A stretch of 64,000 nt of DNA from Thermoleophilia bacterium (GTDB lineage Bacteria > Actinomycetota > Thermoleophilia > Miltoncostaeales > Miltoncostaeaceae), in assembly GCA_020848615.1 (NCBI GenBank), contig JADLHW010000063.1, positions 1 to 64,000 on the forward strand, in the 5' to 3' direction. The notes under the pieces are model-generated. The model saw only the letters and a program-made list of their open reading frames with translations. It was not told where the DNA came from and ran no database searches. This document shows, piece by piece, positions 49,027 through 59,056 of the stretch. The first letter of the stretch is position 1. Each line of letters opens with the position of its first letter. The translations under genes and the position numbers were made by a program.

Positions 49027-50820
49027 TCAGCCCGCCTCGGCGGCCTCCACCATGCGGGTCATCTCCGCGAACCCGGGCTCCCAGCACGCCGGGTCGTCCA
49101 GGTCCACCCCGAGCGGGCGCAGCAGGTCCGCGGGTGCGGCGCTGCCGCCGGCGGCCAGGAACGCCATGTACCGCTCCGCGAACGGGGCGCCCTCCGCCCG
49201 GTACCGGGAGTACAGGGCGAGGGTCACCAGGTGCGCGAACACGTACGCATACGTGTAGAAGCGCGTCGAGATGAAGTGCGGGATGTACGACCACCCCAGG
49301 CGGTACCCCTCCGGCAGGCCCACCGAGTCGCCGTAGTACGCGCGGTTGCGGTCCAGCCAGATCTCCGAGAGGCGGTCGGCGGTGAGCGTCTGGCCCTCCG
49401 CGCGGATCCCGTAGGCCCGCTGCTCGTACCGCGCCAGGACCGTCTGCCGGAACACCGTCGCGAAGCTGCCCTCCACCCGCTCGCAGATGAGGGCCCGCCG
49501 TGTCGCGGGGTCGGTCTCGGTGCCCATGAGGTGATCGAACGTGAGCAGCTCCGCGAACGTGGACGGCACCTCCGCCAGCGCGAGGCCCGTGTGCACCGAC
49601 AGGGCGGTCTGCCGGGACGCCGCCAGGGTGAAGTGCATGCCGTGACCCAGCTCGTGGGCGAGGGTCATGACGTCGTCCATGCGGTCCGTGAAGTTCATGA
49701 GCACGTACGGGGAGGCGTCCTGCGCCACCGACGCGCAGAACGCGCCGCCGCGCTTGCCCGTGCGGGGCTCGGCGTCCACCCGGCGCTCGGTGAAGAAGCC
49801 CCCGGCGATCTCCGCGATGCGCGGCGAGAAGCGCCCGAAGGAGGTGTCGATGAGCCGGCGGGCCTCCGGGAAGTCCACGCCGCGGCCCGCGCCGATGGGC
49901 GCGTACTGGTCCCACAGCTCCAGCCGGTCGAGGCCGAGGATCCCGGCCTTCGCGCGGAACCAGCGCTGCGCGAGGCCGTAGTTGGCCTCCACCGCGTCCA
50001 TCATGGTGTCCACGACGGCGCGGTCCAGCTCGTTGCGCAGGTGCGTGCGGTCCATCGGGTCCTCGTGCCCGCGCAGGCGGTCCATCGCCAGGCGGTCCGC
50101 CACCAGCGTGTCGTACACGTGCGACAGGGTGTCGGCGTGCGGGTCCAGGCCCTCGTACAGGGCCTCCAGCGCTCGTCGCCGCAGGTCCCGCCCCGGGTCG
50201 CGGACGTGGGCGAGCAGCCGGTCGATGGTGTGCGGTTCCGGGCCGTCCCCGGCGTCGAACGCGACCTCCAGGGTGGAGGTGATGCGGGAGAACAGCGTCT
50301 GCCAGGCGCTGGTGGCCGCGGGCTCCCGCTCGGCGAGCATCCGCTCCTCCGGCTCGCTGAGCATGTACGGCGCGAACCGGCGCATCCCGATGAGGTGATG
50401 GCGGTCGGCGGCCACCTGCGGGCTGTCCGCCAGCTCCACCGCGCGGACCTCGTCGAGGGCCATCCACTCCAGCTCGAAGAACCGCAGGGCGTTGCCGGCC
50501 TCCACGAGGCTGCGGTCGATGAACGCGGAGAGGTCCCGGTTCTCCTCGTCGGTCACGTCCACCGACTCGCGCAGGTGGGCGTAGGAGCTCACGCGCGAGA
50601 GCTCGTTGTCGAGCACGGCGAGCTCGGCGAGCGCCTCCGCCAGGCCGTCGGCGGTGATCGTCGCCAGGGCGCCGCGGTACGCCGACTCGAATGCGCGGGA
50701 CCGCTCCAGCGCGGCCTGCATGCGCCGGCGAGCCTCCTGGGCGCCGTCGACGAGGGGGGCGAGGTCCCAGCGGACGCCTGCGGCGTTGGGACCGGTGGGG
50801 GCAAGGGTGTCGGTCGTCAT
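49027..50820 (-). CDS. pepF: Oligoendopeptidase F-type M3 metallopeptidase
   Basis: This 597-residue cytoplasmic oligopeptidase has the zinc motif HELGH (389-393), the downstream Glu in ALAEVPSTFAELLTFDHLM, and the C-terminal YIPHFISTRFYTYAYVFAHLVTLALYSRY. The N-terminal half is the helical M3 domain (RVSSYAHLRESVDVTDEENRDL). It degrades short peptides. The ATG overlaps the PHP gene stop by 4 nt (ATGA), and the M4 protease follows after 14 nt. Confidence 0.93.
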   Translation of the reverse strand: MTTDTLAPTGPNAAGVRWDLAPLVDGAQEARRRMQAALERSRAFESAYRGALATITADGLAEALAELAVLDNELSRVSSYAHLRESVDVTDEENRDLSAFIDRSLVEAGNALRFFELEWMALDEVRAVELADSPQVAADRHHLIGMRRFAPYMLSEPEERMLAEREPAATSAWQTLFSRITSTLEVAFDAGDGPEPHTIDRLLAHVRDPGRDLRRRALEALYEGLDPHADTLSHVYDTLVADRLAMDRLRGHEDPMDRTHLRNELDRAVVDTMMDAVEANYGLAQRWFRAKAGILGLDRLELWDQYAPIGAGRGVDFPEARRLIDTSFGRFSPRIAEIAGGFFTERRVDAEPRTGKRGGAFCASVAQDASPYVLMNFTDRMDDVMTLAHELGHGMHFTLAASRQTALSVHTGLALAEVPSTFAELLTFDHLMGTETDPATRRALICERVEGSFATVFRQTVLARYEQRAYGIRAEGQTLTADRLSEIWLDRNRAYYGDSVGLPEGYRLGWSYIPHFISTRFYTYAYVFAHLVTLALYSRYRAEGAPFAERYMAFLAAGGSAAPADLLRPLGVDLDDPACWEPGFAEMTRMVEAAEAG

Positions 50821-51719
50821 CCGGGCGAGGGTACACCCTGGTCCAGGGCCCGGAAGAGCCCGTCCGGCGTGTCCGGCGGCAGGGGAGGGACGCCCGTGTC
50901 GCCCAGCTCGAAGCGCTGCCCCGGGGCGTGGAAGTCCGACCCGCCGCACGGCACCAGGCGCAGCCGCCGGGCGATCAGCGCGTACGCGTCGCGCTGCTCC
51001 GGCGTGTGTTCCGGGCGGTGCACCTCGATGCCCACGAGGCCGGCGTCGCGCAGGGACTGGACGGTGCCGTGCAGGTGCCGGGTCCCGAGCCGCAGGGTGG
51101 CGGGGTGGGCGAGCACCGGCGCCCCGCCGGAGGCCCGCACCAGGCGGACCGCCTCGTGCGGGCCGACGCCGCGGTGCGGCACGTACGCCGGGGCGTCGTC
51201 GGCGAGGAACCGCGCGAAGGCGTCCGCGCGGGAGGCCGCGTGGCCGGCGTCGACCAGCGCCGCGGCGACGTGCGGACGGCCCACCGTGCCGTCGGTGTGC
51301 CGGGCCACGTCGGCCATCGTGACCGGTGCCCCCAGCTCCGCGAGGCGCGCGAGGATGCGCTCCATGCGACGGGCGCGATGCCCGCGGAGCTCCTGCAGGC
51401 GGCCGGCGAGCGGTTCGGGGGCGGGGCCCGGCAGGTAGCCGAGCAGGTGGAACATGCCGCGCTCCACGGCGACGCTGATCTCGATGCCGGGGATCACCCG
51501 GACGCCCGTCGCGGCGCCCGCGGCGAGCGCCTCGTCCAGCCCGGCGAGCGTGTCGTGGTCGGTCACGGCCAGCGTCCCGATCCCCAGCCCGGCGGCGCGA
51601 TGGACCAGTTCCGCGGGGGCGAGGTCCCCGTCGGAGGCGCGGGTGTGCGCGTGCAGGTCGGCGCGCGCGGGGGTGCTCAGTCGGCGGTGCCCTCGGCCAC
51701 GGGCAGGTGCAGCCCGCAC
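50817..51719 (-). CDS. PHP-domain phosphoesterase (RNase AM/YciV-like)
   Basis: This protein of about 287-300 residues has the four PHP metal motifs: ADLHAHTRASDG, VTDHDTLAGL, PGIEIS and GGSDFHAP, plus VLAHPA. Relatives include 3',5'-nucleotide bisphosphate phosphatase and the 5'-3' RNase YciV, which removes pAp or oligonucleotides. pAp is made when PAPS reductase works, which would fit the cysH gene just upstream. The start is uncertain: GTG at 51719 overlaps cysH by 43 nt, while CTG at 51680 would give the usual short N-terminus and a 4 nt overlap. Confidence 0.85.
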   Translation of the reverse strand: MRAAPARGRGHRRLSTPARADLHAHTRASDGDLAPAELVHRAAGLGIGTLAVTDHDTLAGLDEALAAGAATGVRVIPGIEISVAVERGMFHLLGYLPGPAPEPLAGRLQELRGHRARRMERILARLAELGAPVTMADVARHTDGTVGRPHVAAALVDAGHAASRADAFARFLADDAPAYVPHRGVGPHEAVRLVRASGGAPVLAHPATLRLGTRHLHGTVQSLRDAGLVGIEVHRPEHTPEQRDAYALIARRLRLVPCGGSDFHAPGQRFELGDTGVPPLPPDTPDGLFRALDQGVPSPG

Positions 51720-52399
51720 TCGACCTTGCCGGTGCCCGCCCAGCGGCCGGCCCGCGGGTCCTCGCCGGGGGCGACCGCCCTGGTGCACGGCATGCAGCCG
51801 ATGCTGGGGTAGCCCCGGTCGTGGAGCGGGTTGTAGGGGATGTCGTGGGCGTACAGGTAGCCCATGACGTCCTCGGTGGTCCAGTCCGCCAGCGGCTGGA
51901 CCTTCACGACGCCGCGGCCGGCGTCCAGCTCCACCTTGCGGGCGGCGGCGCGGGTGCTGGCCTGCTCCCGGCGGATGCCGGTGATCCAGGCGTCCATGCC
52001 CTCCAGGGCGCGCGCGAGGGGCGCCACCTTGCGCAGGGCGCAGCAGCGGTCCGGGTCGCGGAGCCACAGCTCCGGCCCCTCGTCGTGCGCCTGCTCCCCC
52101 ACCGTGCGCAGCGGGTCGACGCGTTCCACCGTGAGGTCGTACCGCTCGATGAGCGCGTCCCTGGTGGCGTACGTCTCGGGGAACAGGAGCCCCGTGTCGA
52201 GCTCCACGATGCGCACCCGCAGCCCCGCATCGTGCAGCATGTGCACGAGCACCGAGGACTGGAACTGCCACGAGCAGGTCAGCACGATGCGGTCGCCGAA
52301 GCGCTCGGCCGCCCACGCCAGCAGATCCTGGGCGGGCAGCGGCTCGAAGCGCCGGGCGAGCTCGTCGGCCTCCGCGGCCGTCATCGGTGCGCCGATCAT
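51677..52399 (-). CDS. cysH: Assimilatory adenylyl-sulfate (APS) reductase
   Basis: This 240-residue protein has LTCSWQFQSSVLVHML (P-loop-like), ELDTGLLFPETYATRD, the [4Fe-4S] cysteines CC (119-120) and CMPC (202-205), and the catalytic tail ECGLH (227-231). The four-Cys set marks a thioredoxin-dependent APS reductase rather than the Fe-S-free PAPS enzyme of E. coli. It yields sulfite and AMP. The ATG at 52399 is chosen because TAGCCT lies 7 nt upstream; a second ATG five codons later is possible. Confidence 0.93.
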   Translation of the reverse strand: MIGAPMTAAEADELARRFEPLPAQDLLAWAAERFGDRIVLTCSWQFQSSVLVHMLHDAGLRVRIVELDTGLLFPETYATRDALIERYDLTVERVDPLRTVGEQAHDEGPELWLRDPDRCCALRKVAPLARALEGMDAWITGIRREQASTRAAARKVELDAGRGVVKVQPLADWTTEDVMGYLYAHDIPYNPLHDRGYPSIGCMPCTRAVAPGEDPRAGRWAGTGKVECGLHLPVAEGTAD

Positions 52400-52406
52400 C
52401 TCCACG

Positions 52407-52412
52407 AGGCTA
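52407..52412 (-). promoter_or_regulatory. -10 box (TAGCCT) of a leaderless promoter for the cysH operon
   Basis: On the minus strand TAGCCT is followed by 7 nt (CGTGGAG) and the ATG at 52399. Confidence 0.5.
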
Positions 52413-52430
52413 CCAGAGGAAAAGAGGGGC

Positions 52431-52757
52431 ATGTCCGGGGGGAATACGGGGAATTCGCGGCTGGTGTACACCAGCGACGCCGGACGGGTGGAGGAGGAAC
52501 GCCCCGCGGCGGAGCCGCCCGCCGGCGACGGGATCGTGCGCGTGAGCCGCACCAAGGCGGGCCGGAAGGGCAAGACGGTCACGCTGGTCACCGGGCTGCC
52601 GCACGGCGACCTGGAGGCCGTCGCGAAGGAGCTGAAGCGGCTCTGCGGATCCGGGGGCGCCGTGAAGGACGGCGTGGTGGAGCTGCAGGGCGACCACCGC
52701 GACAGGGTGGTGCTCGCGCTGAGCGGCCGTTACCGGGTCAAGCCGGCCGGGGGCTGA
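52431..52757 (+). CDS. yciH: SUI1/eIF1-like protein (YciH family)
   Basis: This 108-residue protein has a C-terminal SUI1 fold: RVSRTKAGRKGKTVTLVTGLP, LKRLCGSGGAVKDGVVELQGDHRDRVVLAL. It is related to eIF1, which checks start-codon choice; bacterial YciH is linked to discrimination of non-canonical initiation. The ATG has an AGAGGAAAAGAGGGG ribosome site. It is divergent from cysH (31 nt apart). Its last 20 nt overlap the convergent ppx/gppA gene. Confidence 0.88.
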   Translation: MSGGNTGNSRLVYTSDAGRVEEERPAAEPPAGDGIVRVSRTKAGRKGKTVTLVTGLPHGDLEAVAKELKRLCGSGGAVKDGVVELQGDHRDRVVLALSGRYRVKPAGG

Positions 52758-54288
52758 CCGGCCCGGAGCCCGCCGCCAGCAGGGACAGGGGCGCGCCGAA
52801 CGCGCGCTCCATGTGCGGGCCCTCGGCCTCGGCCGACCACAGGGCCAGCGACGGGTCCCCGGAGCACTTCACCGTGATCTCCAGGCTCCCGTCGCGCATC
52901 CGGCAGCGCAGGCTCCGCACCTGGCCGGCCTTCGCCCGCTCGAGCTGCTCGGCGAGCCGCAGCAGGGCGACGCCCCGCCGGTAGGCCCTCTCGTCGGAGG
53001 GGCGCAGCAGCTGCGCGTACGGCTCCAGGGACGGCACGCCCTTGCGGTGCCCGCGGAGCATGCTGGCGATCAGGGCGAGCTCCCGGTGGTTGAACCCCGG
53101 CAGGCTCGTGTTGAGGCTGAGGTACTCGGAGTGCCGGTGGTGGGCGCTGTAGTCCACGTGCACCCCCACGTCGTGCAGCATCGCGGCGGCCCACAGGACC
53201 TCCCGCTCCCCGGTGTCGCCGGGATGCAGGCCCAGGCGGGCGGTCGCGTCGAACGCCATGAGCGCGACCGCCGCGACCTGCTCGGCGTGCTCGCGCTCGA
53301 AGCCGAACCGGGCGCCGGCGTTGAGCACCGAGGTGCGGCGCACGTCCTCCAGCAGCGGCGGGTCCTGCCCCGCGAGGTAGTGCTCCATGAACACGCCCTC
53401 CCGCAGCCCCTGGGCCGTGACGTCCATGCGCCGGCAGCCCAGCACGGCCATGGCCTCGTCGATCGCCAGGGCGGCGGCGAGGATGATGTCCGCCCGGTCG
53501 GAGCGCAGGCCGGGCAGGCCCCGCCGCTGGTCCACCGGCAGCGCCAGCAGGGCGTCGATGGTGTCCCCGAGCGCCTCCCGAGAGATGCGGTGCCCGTCGG
53601 GGTTCACGAACGGCGCGCCGGTGCGGCGCTGCTCCATCACCGCGAGGGTCCGCACCGCGCCGCCGATGCCGACGATGCGTCCGCCGCCCTCCAGCCACCG
53701 GTGGTCCTGCAGGGTCCTGCGGACGTGCTTGCGCAGCGCCGCGACCTCCCGGCCGGAGCGCTGATCGCCGGTGAGGAACGCCTCGGTGAGCCGCACCGCG
53801 CCCAGCGGGGCACTCATCGAGTTGGTGAGCAGGCGGTCCGCGATGCGGCCGATCTGCAGCGACCCGCCGCCGATGTCCAGGAACCAGCCGTCCCGCACGG
53901 TGGTGCCGTTCACCGCCGCCAGGTAGCCGTACCGCGCCTCGTCGGCCTCGGTGAGCACCCGCACCGGGAGGCCCGTGCCGGTGAGGGCCGCCAGCGCCTC
54001 CTCCTGGTTCGCGGCATCCCGCACGGCGCTGGTCGCCACGCCGTCCACCGCGTCGATGTGCGCCGCCGCGCAGTACGCGGCGTACAGGGCCGCCGCGTGC
54101 TCGGCGCGCGCCAGGGCACGGCGCTTCAGACGGCCGTCGGCCTGACCCTCCGAGAGACGCACGGCCTCGCGGATCTCGTCGACCAGCCGGAACCACTCGC
54201 CCGGGATCCAGCGGAACACCACCAGCCGGAAGCTGTTGGAGCCCATGTCGACGATCGCGATCGTCCGCTCCTGCGCCGGCGCGTTCAC
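52738..54288 (-). CDS. ppx: Ppx/GppA exopolyphosphatase
   Basis: This protein of 516 residues (GTG at 54288; an ATG at 54330 would add 14) has the actin-fold motifs IAIVDMGSNSFRLVVF and WFLDIGGGSLQIG, GIGGAVRTLA, and a C-terminal HD-type domain (AAMLHDVGVHVDYSAHHRHSEYL, about 375-400). It degrades polyphosphate or converts pppGpp to ppGpp; sequence alone does not separate these. The 3' end overlaps the convergent SUI1 gene by 20 nt. Confidence 0.9.
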   Translation of the reverse strand: MNAPAQERTIAIVDMGSNSFRLVVFRWIPGEWFRLVDEIREAVRLSEGQADGRLKRRALARAEHAAALYAAYCAAAHIDAVDGVATSAVRDAANQEEALAALTGTGLPVRVLTEADEARYGYLAAVNGTTVRDGWFLDIGGGSLQIGRIADRLLTNSMSAPLGAVRLTEAFLTGDQRSGREVAALRKHVRRTLQDHRWLEGGGRIVGIGGAVRTLAVMEQRRTGAPFVNPDGHRISREALGDTIDALLALPVDQRRGLPGLRSDRADIILAAALAIDEAMAVLGCRRMDVTAQGLREGVFMEHYLAGQDPPLLEDVRRTSVLNAGARFGFEREHAEQVAAVALMAFDATARLGLHPGDTGEREVLWAAAMLHDVGVHVDYSAHHRHSEYLSLNTSLPGFNHRELALIASMLRGHRKGVPSLEPYAQLLRPSDERAYRRGVALLRLAEQLERAKAGQVRSLRCRMRDGSLEITVKCSGDPSLALWSAEAEGPHMERAFGAPLSLLAAGSGPVSPRPA

Positions 54289-54398
54289 ACGACCCTCGTT
54301 TCCGGTTTGCCGAGCGCTAACCGCACGCATACCCGGCTCTCACCCGGGCGGGATTGGATGCCGCCCAACGCTCCACCACACCCCGAAAGGACACCGCG

Positions 54399-54551
54399 AT
54401 GACCGTCGTCGCACTTCCCCAGTCGAGTGAGCTCTCCCGCATCGCCGCCCTGCTGGACCGCATGGACCCGCAGCCCGCCGGCGAGTGCACCGTCCCCGGT
54501 TGCCTCCACCTGCACGGCGAGGCCACGCGCGACCTCCCGGCGGCGGCTTGA
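54399..54551 (+). CDS. Small Cys/His protein (50 aa)
   Basis: This 50-residue protein has a helix ELSRIAALLDRM and a C-terminal ECTVPGCLHLHGE, that is C-x4-C-x-H-x-H, compatible with one bound metal ion. The ATG has a GAAAGGA ribosome site 9 nt upstream. It is flanked by the divergent ppx and the convergent RNase D gene. No family is recognised. Being short, it could be non-coding, but the start signal and the motif argue for it. Confidence 0.5.
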   Translation: MTVVALPQSSELSRIAALLDRMDPQPAGECTVPGCLHLHGEATRDLPAAA

Positions 54552-54585
54552 GTCCCGCCCCGGCGTCCCGCGGCACTCCGCACGG

Positions 54586-55779
54586 CTACTCGCCGGGGTG
54601 CCGCGGGATCTCCCGGAGGAAGGGCCGGGAATCGGCGGCGGCGAGGGCGATGCGCCCCGCCGCCAGGTCGAGCAGGGGCGCGCCGGCGAGCCGGTGACGC
54701 CACCCCGACGCGAGCGGGGACTCGTCTCCGTCGCGTCCGCCGATCGCGTGCGCCAGGTACGTCTCCACCTCGTCGCGCGTCGCGAGCAGGCTCGGCGCCA
54801 GGTCGGCCTCGGCGGCCCGGGCCGCCACCAGGATCTGCCCGAGGGCCGCGAGGCTCTCCATGCGCACCTGCACCTCCGGCGGCGGCGGCGGGGGCATGCT
54901 CATGGGCGGCGTGTCATTCCCGCGGCGGATCGCCTCCAGCATCGCCTCGACGTCCGAGGCGCGGACCCGCTCCGGCAGGCCGCGCTCCTGCTGGAGCTGC
55001 TGGGCGGTCGTGGGCCGCCTGCGGGCCATCTCGAGCAGCGTCCGGTCGGGGACCACCCAGGCCGCGGGCCGGTCGCGGCGGGCGGCCTCCAGCTCCCGCC
55101 ACCGCGCGAGCTCCTTCAGCACCGCCCGGTCACGGGCGCTGAGCTTGCCCTGGCCCTTGACCTTCCGCCAGGACTCCTCCGGATCCGGCATCCACCGTGA
55201 GGCGGTCCCATAGCGGCGCTCGTGCTCCTCGGCGACCCAGTCGGCCCGCCCCAGGCGCTCGGCGCGCTGGCACAGCTCCCCCCACAGGCGCTCCAGGTGC
55301 TCGACGTCGGCGCGGGCGTACCGCAGCTGCCGGGCGCTGAGCGGCCTGCGGCTCCAGTCGGTGTACTGCTCGCCCTTGTCCAGGCGCACCTTCAGGACCC
55401 GGTCCAGCAGCACCGACAGCCCCTGGCCGGCGCCGAGGCCCACGAACCCGGCGGCCAGCTGCACGTCCACGAGGTTCGCCGGGCTCGTGGCGTAGTTCAT
55501 CGCCAGCAGCGTGAGGTCCGCGGACGGCGCATGCATGATCGTGAGCAGCGACGGGTCGGCGACCAGCGCGGCGAGCGGCTCGATGGGGGCGCCCTCGATG
55601 GGGTCGACCAGATGCACCGCGTCGCCCACCGCCACCTGCACCAGGCACGGCTGCGGCGAGTACGTGCGCTCCCACAGGAACTCGAAGTCGATGGTGAAGC
55701 GTCCCGCCGCCCGGGCGGAGCGCACGACGGCGCCCACGCCGGAGGCGTCGGTGATGACCTGAGGGGTGTCGCTCGCCAC
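54586..55779 (-). CDS. rnd: Ribonuclease D
   Basis: This 397-residue 3'-5' exonuclease trims tRNA and other stable RNAs. The DEDD motifs are IDFEF (Asp31, Glu33), HAPSADLTLL and YARADVEHLERLW, and an HRDC domain follows (about 215-290). The C-terminal 100 residues include a Pro-rich linker (MSMPPPPPPE) and a further helical part. The GTG start lies 6 nt after TAGGGT. It is divergent from the ABC-F gene, with only 19 nt between the two start codons. Confidence 0.9.
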   Translation of the reverse strand: MASDTPQVITDASGVGAVVRSARAAGRFTIDFEFLWERTYSPQPCLVQVAVGDAVHLVDPIEGAPIEPLAALVADPSLLTIMHAPSADLTLLAMNYATSPANLVDVQLAAGFVGLGAGQGLSVLLDRVLKVRLDKGEQYTDWSRRPLSARQLRYARADVEHLERLWGELCQRAERLGRADWVAEEHERRYGTASRWMPDPEESWRKVKGQGKLSARDRAVLKELARWRELEAARRDRPAAWVVPDRTLLEMARRRPTTAQQLQQERGLPERVRASDVEAMLEAIRRGNDTPPMSMPPPPPPEVQVRMESLAALGQILVAARAAEADLAPSLLATRDEVETYLAHAIGGRDGDESPLASGWRHRLAGAPLLDLAAGRIALAAADSRPFLREIPRHPGE

Positions 55780-55784
55780 CCCGC

Positions 55785-55791
55785 TACCCTA
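55785..55791. promoter_or_regulatory. Overlapping divergent -10 boxes (TACCCT plus, TAGGGT minus)
   Basis: TACCCTA at 55785-55791 is a -10 on both strands: TACCCT (55785-55790) with 8 nt to the GTG at 55799, and TAGGGT (55791-55786) with 6 nt to the GTG at 55779. Confidence 0.55.
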
Positions 55792-55798
55792 TCCGGTC

Positions 55799-57679
<1,881 letters not shown>

Positions 57680-57695
57680 CCCACGGCCCGCCGTG

Positions 57696-57893
57696 TCAGG
57701 ACGCGCGGCTGTCGGGCGGCTCGGGGGCCGCGGGCAACGCCCATGCGCGCTCCAGCCGGGCGACCTCCCCCGCCGCGCCGACCCTGTGGAAGTACGCGTC
57801 GCGGGCGGCGCGGAACTCCTGCCAGTCGGAGGCCGAACGCGTCCGCGGGCGGTGCTCGTCGTGTGGGGCCGGGCCGGGTGAATCGCCGCGCAT
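57696..57893 (-). CDS. Small hypothetical protein (65 aa)
   Basis: This 65-residue protein has a polar N-terminus and a central amphipathic helix (SDWQEFRAARDAYFHRVGAAGEVARLERAW). I recognise no family. It has a strong GGGAGGAG ribosome site 6 nt before the ATG. It lies 16 nt from the convergent ABC-F stop. The 194 nt upstream, to the binding-protein gene, hold no other ORF; they contain several GC-rich self-complementary stretches. Confidence 0.55.
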   Translation of the reverse strand: MRGDSPGPAPHDEHRPRTRSASDWQEFRAARDAYFHRVGAAGEVARLERAWALPAAPEPPDSRAS

Positions 57894-58087
57894 GCTGCTC
57901 CTCCCATGCTCGTCGCCGAGTGGGGACATCCTGATCACCCGGCGGCGGGCAATGCGATGGGGGAGAACCCCGGATGTGCCGGCGGAGGGCGCGTCCGGAG
58001 CGCGGATGGGCGATTCCGGCGGGTTCGGGACCCGCGGGCCGGCCGTCCCGGGCCCCGGCGCGCCGGGACCCGGACGGGAAAACCGTG

Positions 58088-59056
58088 TCAGTCGATGCCG
58101 AGATCGGAGACGAAGCCCGCCGCCACGTCCTCCGGGTCCTCCTTGTCGAGGTCCACCGCGGCGTTGAGCTCCTGGATCTTCTCCTGGGTGAGGCCCTCGT
58201 CGACCTGGGCGAGGGTCTGCTCCAGGGCGGACCTCTGGTCCGCGGTGAGGCCCTCCAGCCACCCGGTGTTCACCACCGGGTAGGTCCGGAACGGCACCTT
58301 CCCGGAGAACGCGCCCCTGTCGTCCTTGATGAGCACCAGGGGCAGCTTGGCGAGCTGCGGGTCGGTGCCGAACGCGTAGACGCACTGCGCCTTGCCGTCC
58401 TCGATGGGCTTGTAGCGCAGGTTGATGTCGACGGTGATGGTGGACTTGAACTTCACCCCGTACTCCTTCTGGAGCAGCGGCAGGCCGTCGTCGCGGGTGA
58501 GGTGCTCGGCGTTCGCGGAGTACACGAGCTTGCCGGAGGCCTTGCCCAGGGAGGTGAGGTCGGTGATGCCGTCGGCGTCGACGGCCTCCTGGGTGCACGC
58601 CACCTCGTTGCCGTTGTTGTACGGGGCGGGGGGCAGGGCGGTGAGGCCGCGGGCGGCCGAGTCGTCCACCACCTGCTGGAAGAAGGCGTCCTTGGTGTCC
58701 GGGGCGTCCGCCGCGGTCTTCTTCAGGACGTTGAACCAGGTGGTGCCGTCGTACTCCGGGTACAGGTCGATCTGCCCGTCGCGGACGGCCTTGTCCGCGA
58801 GGTCGGTGCTGGCGAGGCTCGTCACCGAGGCGTCGAAGCCGCGGGCGTTCAGGGCCGCCGCGTATGCGTCGGCGACGACCGTGCTCTCGGTGAAGCCCTT
58901 GTCGGCGATGCGGACCGCCGCGCCGCCGCCGTCCAGGCCCGAGGTGTCGCCACCGGAGCCGGCGTCGCTCCCGGAGTCGCTGCCGCAGGCGGCGACGCCC
59001 GCCGCCAGGGTCGTGGTGAGCAGGATCGCCGCGAGCGTGCGTGTCCGTGGGGTCAC
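58088..59056 (-). CDS. Glycine betaine/choline-type ABC transporter substrate-binding protein
   Basis: This 322-residue lipoprotein has a lipobox (AAGVAAC, Cys24), an acidic Gly/Ser linker and an OpuAC-type solute-binding domain: VRIADKGFTESTVVADAYAAALNARG, LYPEYDGTTWFNVL, TDPQLAKLPLVLIKDDRGAF. This is the OpuBC/OpuCC class that binds betaine, choline or carnitine, usually through an aromatic cage. The GTG start has GAGGAG upstream and overlaps the permease stop by 4 nt. It is the last gene of the transporter operon. Confidence 0.9.
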   Translation of the reverse strand: MTPRTRTLAAILLTTTLAAGVAACGSDSGSDAGSGGDTSGLDGGGAAVRIADKGFTESTVVADAYAAALNARGFDASVTSLASTDLADKAVRDGQIDLYPEYDGTTWFNVLKKTAADAPDTKDAFFQQVVDDSAARGLTALPPAPYNNGNEVACTQEAVDADGITDLTSLGKASGKLVYSANAEHLTRDDGLPLLQKEYGVKFKSTITVDINLRYKPIEDGKAQCVYAFGTDPQLAKLPLVLIKDDRGAFSGKVPFRTYPVVNTGWLEGLTADQRSALEQTLAQVDEGLTQEKIQELNAAVDLDKEDPEDVAAGFVSDLGID

